Positions 8,161 to 11,120 of a DNA stretch of 11,120 nt are shown piece by piece. Both the position numbers and the translations under genes were made by a program. This DNA comes from Planctomycetaceae bacterium UBA4655. Its GTDB lineage: Bacteria > Planctomycetota > Planctomycetia > Pirellulales > UBA1268. The stretch lies in NCBI GenBank assembly GCA_002405515.1, contig DHLZ01000079.1:55085-66204 (forward strand), written 5' to 3'. The notes under the pieces were generated by a model. It made no database searches. It was not told the DNA's origin and saw nothing but the letters and a program-made list of their open reading frames with translations. Each line of letters starts with the position of its first letter. Position 1 is the stretch's first letter.

Positions 8161-8895
8161 TCACGGCCCCGCGACCGCGAGGTCGACGGGCTCGACGCGG
8201 CCCGACTGAAGGTCGAAGATACCGCCTGCGACGACCAGCTTCCCAGAGGAAACGAGCGACGAGATCACGGTCGACCCCTCGACGAGCGTCTGGGCCTGGA
8301 TCCGCACGTTTTCCAGCACGGCTCGGGCGACGTCGCCCCGGGCGGCCCGCACGGCCGGCCGGATGTGCTGGAAGAGCGCCGAGATCTGCCCCGGCACGGG
8401 ATCCCCCTTCGCGGCCGCCGACACGGCCCCGCAGGAGGTGTGGCCGAGCACGTAGAGCACCTTCGCACCGAGCACCTCGGTCGCGAACTCGAGGCTCGCG
8501 ATGTTCTCCGTCGCGGCCACGTTGCCCGCGATCCTCGTGACGAACAGGTCGCCGAAGCCCTGGTCGAAGACGATCTCGATCGGCACCCTCGAATCGGCGC
8601 AGCCGAGAAACGCGGCGAAGGGCGTCTGCCTCGGGGCCACCTCCCGCAATCGATCGATGTCCCGATTTGGTGCGGCCGTCTTGCCGGCGGCGAACCGCTC
8701 GTTGCCGGCCTGCAGGAAGGCGACCGCCTCCCGCGGGCTCATGTCTTTCGGCGGGGCTACCGACGAAGGAGAGGCGAGCGACGACGGCGTCGCCGCCACC
8801 GCGCCGGGAAGCCCGGCAGCAGTCACGCCGCCGATCGCGGCGGTCGCGAGCCACCGCCTTCGAGTCTGAACCGTCTTGACGCCGTGCACGCACAT
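8161..8895 (-). CDS. Tat-exported beta-class carbonic anhydrase
   Basis: The enzyme interconverts CO2 and water with bicarbonate and a proton, using zinc. From the chosen ATG the protein has 244 residues. Zinc ligands and catalytic dyad are visible: C99-x-D101-x-R103 in GCADSRVP, and H152 and C155 in GHTSCGAV. The strands FDQGFGDLFVTRIAGNVA (110-127) and the ending VVAGGIFDLQSGRV are typical of the family. The N-terminus TRRRWLATAAIGG with a hydrophobic stretch and AVA at 32-34 is a twin-arginine signal, so the mature enzyme should work outside the cytoplasmic membrane. The start at 8895 is chosen over the ATG at 9012 because AGGAG (8907-8903) lies seven bases before it, none precedes 9012, and the longer form would bury the Tat signal behind 39 extra residues. 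The regulator gene follows after 39 bases. Confidence 0.93.
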   Translation of the reverse strand: MCVHGVKTVQTRRRWLATAAIGGVTAAGLPGAVAATPSSLASPSSVAPPKDMSPREAVAFLQAGNERFAAGKTAAPNRDIDRLREVAPRQTPFAAFLGCADSRVPIEIVFDQGFGDLFVTRIAGNVAATENIASLEFATEVLGAKVLYVLGHTSCGAVSAAAKGDPVPGQISALFQHIRPAVRAARGDVARAVLENVRIQAQTLVEGSTVISSLVSSGKLVVAGGIFDLQSGRVEPVDLAVAGP

Positions 8896-8959
8896 GCGAG
8901 GTCTCCTGGGAACGCTGGCCGTGGGCGGCTGGAGGCATGCTTGCCGTAGCCCTGGAGGG

Positions 8960-8989
8960 TGTATCGGCTCAATTCGAGGCAGATCACAA
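8960..8989 (-). promoter_or_regulatory. Possible sigma70-like promoter for the carbonic anhydrase operon
   Basis: In the AT-rich gap the minus strand has TTGTGA (8989-8984) and GATACA (8965-8960) separated by 18 bases. They match the -35 and -10 consensus at four and three of six positions. Position and AT content fit a promoter serving the four downstream genes, with a leader of roughly 60 bases, but the match is weak. Confidence 0.25.
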
Positions 8990-8995
8990 ATAGAT

Positions 8996-9048
8996 ACTTT
9001 TTTTCCTTCCATAGAAAAAATGGATTCACAGCATCGCCAAGCGATGGA
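8996..9048 (-). terminator. Hairpin and T/A tracts after the metallopeptidase gene
   Basis: Two bases after the metallopeptidase TGA, the minus strand has CATCGC-TTG-GCGATG (9046-9032), a perfect 6-base stem. Eleven bases later comes TTTTTT (9020-9015). A second possible hairpin, CCAT to ATGG (9023-9009), encloses that run. A T-run in the opposite orientation (plus strand 8998-9004) lies beyond. The distance from stem to T-run is too long for a textbook intrinsic terminator, so this is a candidate only. Confidence 0.35.
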
Positions 9049-10926
9049 TCAATCTTCCGACCGGCGCAGAATGACCTCGACCTCGCCGTCGTTGTCGCCC
9101 AGCTGCGTCCAGTCATCAGCACACCGCAACACCAACCGGCCGGCGGCCGGCGCCGAGAACGTCCCCTTCTCCCCCAGGGCGAACGGGTCGGAGAGCGTGA
9201 AGCCGGCGTCGGTCTCCGCGAGAACCGCCCCCTCGAGCCGGCCCCGGCCCGCCGCGTCGCCGGCCGCAGTGCACGGGTCGCCGGCGGCCGCCGTCTGCCA
9301 GGTGCCTGCCGCCTCGAACGCATACGTCCCGGGCTGCGCCAGCTCCAGGCCGCTCGCCTGCCAGCCCGCCCGCGCCTTCACCTTCGCTCCGAGGCTCCCC
9401 CCGGCCTGCAGCTTGCGAAACCGCGCCCTCCACGGCCAGGCCGCGAGATCGGCCCGGTAGCCGTTGCCCACGTGCCGCAGGAACTGGTCGTACTCGAACG
9501 ACACCTGCTTGGCGACCGGCCCGTAGACCGACTCGAACGACACGCCCGGCTGATCCTCCATGAGCGCGATCGCCAGCGGCTTGAAGCGGTCGGCGTAGTT
9601 GGGATTGAAGGCCAGCATGTGACAGAGCGCCCACCGCCAGGCGTAGTCCTGCCAGGTGCCCGCCGATGCCCGCCCCGGCACCGCGATCTCCAGCAGCCTT
9701 CGTTTGGGCTGGGCCTTCTGCAGGTACCCCATCACGCCCGGCTCGACATCGACGGCCGTCTCCCCCTCCTTCCAGTACTGCCCCAGTTCGGCGACGCCCT
9801 CGGCGAGCCAGGTCGGCCCGGTCGAGCCGAACGTCATGTGGCAGAAGCCGTGGGTGCACTCGTGCTGGATGACGCCGTGGTCGGCGCAGGAGTAGAGCGT
9901 CGCCTTCCGCTGGCCGCCGAGCCGGAGATTGAAGCACACCCCGGCCCCCTCGCGGATCTTGGCGACGCCGGCGGCCTCGGTGAGCGTGCCCGGCGGAAAC
10001 GCCGCCAGGTCGCGGACGATGAAGCCCTCGATCGGCCCGGCCGGGCCGCGGCCGAAGTACCTCTCCAGCTGCCCCGCCATGCGTTCGAGCTTGTCGAGGA
10101 TGATCTTCGCCTCACGATCGGAGACGTCGGTGAGGAAGGCGAAGTGGGCCGAGCGGACGAGCCGGGGCTCCTTCTTCGGCTCGTCGGACAGGCTGCGGTA
10201 CTTGTTGGCGAGCTTCTCGTCCCCCTTCTCTTTGACGACCGCGGCCGCGGCCGCCTCCACCATGAGCGTCTTGGCCACGATGTCGCCGCTGCTGAGCCGC
10301 ACGGCCTCCAGCCGCGTCACCGTGGCCCCCGCCTCGATCCGCTTGAGATCGCCGCTTTCCAGCCGCGTGGCGGCGTCTTCGGCCACCTTGAACGCGAGCA
10401 CCGTCTTGCGATGAAAGGCCTTGTCCTGCGGGAGTTCGACGACGATCCGGCCCTTGGCAGCCGTCTTCACCGCCGCGATGACCGTGCAGGCGGCGAACTC
10501 CGCCGCCTTCTCGGGCTCGTCCGGCATGGTCACGCCGATCGTGGCGCCGGCGGCGTCGATGAGCGTGATCGCCGCCAACTCACCCTCGGACTTGCCGAGC
10601 CGGTTCAGCCGCCCGGAGAAGGTCACCACCTGCCCCGGCTTGAGCTTGGCGACGTCGAATCCGCCGGTCACCCGCACGTCGGCCGGGAAGGCGAGCCGAC
10701 GGCCGTCGGCGAGCGGCACGCCATTCTCGTCCTTCGCCTGCACGCGAATCTCGTGTCGCTTGCCTGCCGCGTCACGAACCGTCAGCCGGCCGCCGACCGC
10801 CGCCTCGACGACGCCCTCGATGTCGAACCGCTCCACGATCGACACCTGGCCCCAAGCCGTGCCGCCAACCCCAGCGAGCACGCCGGCCACGAGGGCGGCA
10901 CGCAGCGATCCCGACGTGCGATTCAC
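9049..10926 (-). CDS. Secreted HExxH metallopeptidase (peptidase-MA-like) with LecA-like C-terminal domain
   Basis: From the GTG at 10926 the protein has 625 residues. It starts MNRTSGSLR, then a hydrophobic stretch and AWG at 24-26, a Sec signal peptide. Residues about 28-230 are beta-rich, perhaps two OB-like modules. A gluzincin-type zinc site follows: HECTH (355-359) and WLAEGVAE (373-380), where E376 or E380 would be the third ligand, as in peptidase-MA/DUF1570-like proteins. Residues about 515-625 resemble the galactose lectin LecA (PA-IL): AAGTWQ, DPFALG and LRCADDWTQLGDNDGEVEV, placing D604, D611 and N612 at LecA calcium positions D100, N107 and N108. The zinc site and signal are seen; substrate is unknown. 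A longer form could start at GTG 10989, but it adds a second hydrophobic segment before the signal and has no ribosome-binding site. Neither start has a good one. It is separated by 153 bases from the carbonic anhydrase gene. Confidence 0.82.
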   Translation of the reverse strand: MNRTSGSLRAALVAGVLAGVGGTAWGQVSIVERFDIEGVVEAAVGGRLTVRDAAGKRHEIRVQAKDENGVPLADGRRLAFPADVRVTGGFDVAKLKPGQVVTFSGRLNRLGKSEGELAAITLIDAAGATIGVTMPDEPEKAAEFAACTVIAAVKTAAKGRIVVELPQDKAFHRKTVLAFKVAEDAATRLESGDLKRIEAGATVTRLEAVRLSSGDIVAKTLMVEAAAAAVVKEKGDEKLANKYRSLSDEPKKEPRLVRSAHFAFLTDVSDREAKIILDKLERMAGQLERYFGRGPAGPIEGFIVRDLAAFPPGTLTEAAGVAKIREGAGVCFNLRLGGQRKATLYSCADHGVIQHECTHGFCHMTFGSTGPTWLAEGVAELGQYWKEGETAVDVEPGVMGYLQKAQPKRRLLEIAVPGRASAGTWQDYAWRWALCHMLAFNPNYADRFKPLAIALMEDQPGVSFESVYGPVAKQVSFEYDQFLRHVGNGYRADLAAWPWRARFRKLQAGGSLGAKVKARAGWQASGLELAQPGTYAFEAAGTWQTAAAGDPCTAAGDAAGRGRLEGAVLAETDAGFTLSDPFALGEKGTFSAPAAGRLVLRCADDWTQLGDNDGEVEVILRRSED

Positions 10927-10996
10927 GAGCGACACCACCCCGAGAACGATGTAGTGGACGGCGGTTTTTGGCTGACTGATCGCCACCACGGTTCCA

Positions 10997-11120
10997 CGGA
11001 AGCCCGAGGCGCGAGTTTCCCTGCAGGCGTTTGCTGGAAATGCCCGGAAGCCCGAGGCGCGAGTTGCCCTGCAGGCGTTTGCTGGAAATGCCCGGACGCC
11101 CGAGGCGCGAGCCGAGAGGG
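10997..11120. repeat. 48-base tandem repeat, two full copies plus a partial third
   Basis: Copies begin at 10997, 11045 and 11093. The first two full copies differ at one base (T at 11018, G at 11066). The third matches CGGAAGCCCGAGGCGCGAG with one change (A to C) and then diverges into CCGAGAGGG. Each full unit contains the palindrome CCTGCAGG. The array lies directly upstream of the metallopeptidase gene, where its promoter should be, and runs to the window edge, so it may be longer. No coding function is apparent. Confidence 0.85.

Noticed and set aside
4750..8949. 1399-codon open frame on the plus strand, antisense to four genes
   Set aside because: It is rich in R, H, D, E and P with no recognisable domain. 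The four minus-strand genes happen to share one reading frame, so in this GC-rich DNA their antisense frame stays free of stops. The minus-strand genes all have clear family motifs.
8161..9012. Longer carbonic anhydrase start at 9012
   Set aside because: No ribosome-binding site precedes it, and it would place 39 residues before the conserved Tat motif; the ATG at 8895 has AGGAG at good spacing.
9049..10989. Longer metallopeptidase start at GTG 10989
   Set aside because: It adds a second hydrophobic segment ahead of a good signal peptide and has no Shine-Dalgarno. It remains possible because the 10926 start also lacks a good one.
10997..11120. CRISPR array
   Set aside because: The 48-base units are directly abutting with no unique spacers, and no cas gene is nearby.

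Overview
The window looks like a piece of a GC-rich planctomycete chromosome (Planctomycetota, probably near the Pirellulales). This is an inference. It rests on the giant secreted protein with GAQTYND-type repeats, beta-helix and FG-GAP segments, the planctomycete-style secreted metallopeptidase, the frequent lack of Shine-Dalgarno sequences, and a CCCGAGGCGCGAG-type intergenic repeat that I associate with that group from memory. I see no tRNA, rRNA, CRISPR array, insertion sequence or prophage gene.

The layout is one plus-strand gene facing five minus-strand genes. From the left edge to 4493 runs the 3' part of a very large secreted/surface protein, whose start lies outside the window. It has four GAQTYND-type repeats, then a right-handed parallel beta-helix with a 61-residue period interrupted by a foreign-looking insertion, then a beta-sandwich-like module, then a C-terminal FG-GAP-like propeller. 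A 67-base convergent gap follows.

On the minus strand, in order of transcription, come: a secreted HExxH metallopeptidase with a LecA (PA-IL)-like C-terminal domain (about 10926 to 9049); a 153-base AT-rich gap; then four closely spaced genes that look like one operon. These are a Tat-exported beta-carbonic anhydrase (8895-8161), an NhaR-like LysR regulator (8121-7222), the small subunit of ATP sulfurylase CysD (7191-6286) and a YbaL/Kef-type CPA2 cation:proton antiporter with an RCK domain (6264-4561). The gaps between them are 39, 30 and 21 bases.

Three of the four operon genes share an ion/pH theme. The carbonic anhydrase interconverts CO2 and bicarbonate plus protons outside the cytoplasm, the antiporter exchanges protons for monovalent cations across the membrane, and NhaR is the sodium/pH-responsive activator of an antiporter operon in E. 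coli. CysD is the odd member: it normally works with the GTPase CysN, which is not here. This combination is the best candidate in the window for an undescribed functional unit, but every family in it is known. Smaller oddities are a 16/17-base tandem duplication between the regulator and cysD that creates the cysD ribosome-binding site, and a 48-base tandem repeat at the right edge.
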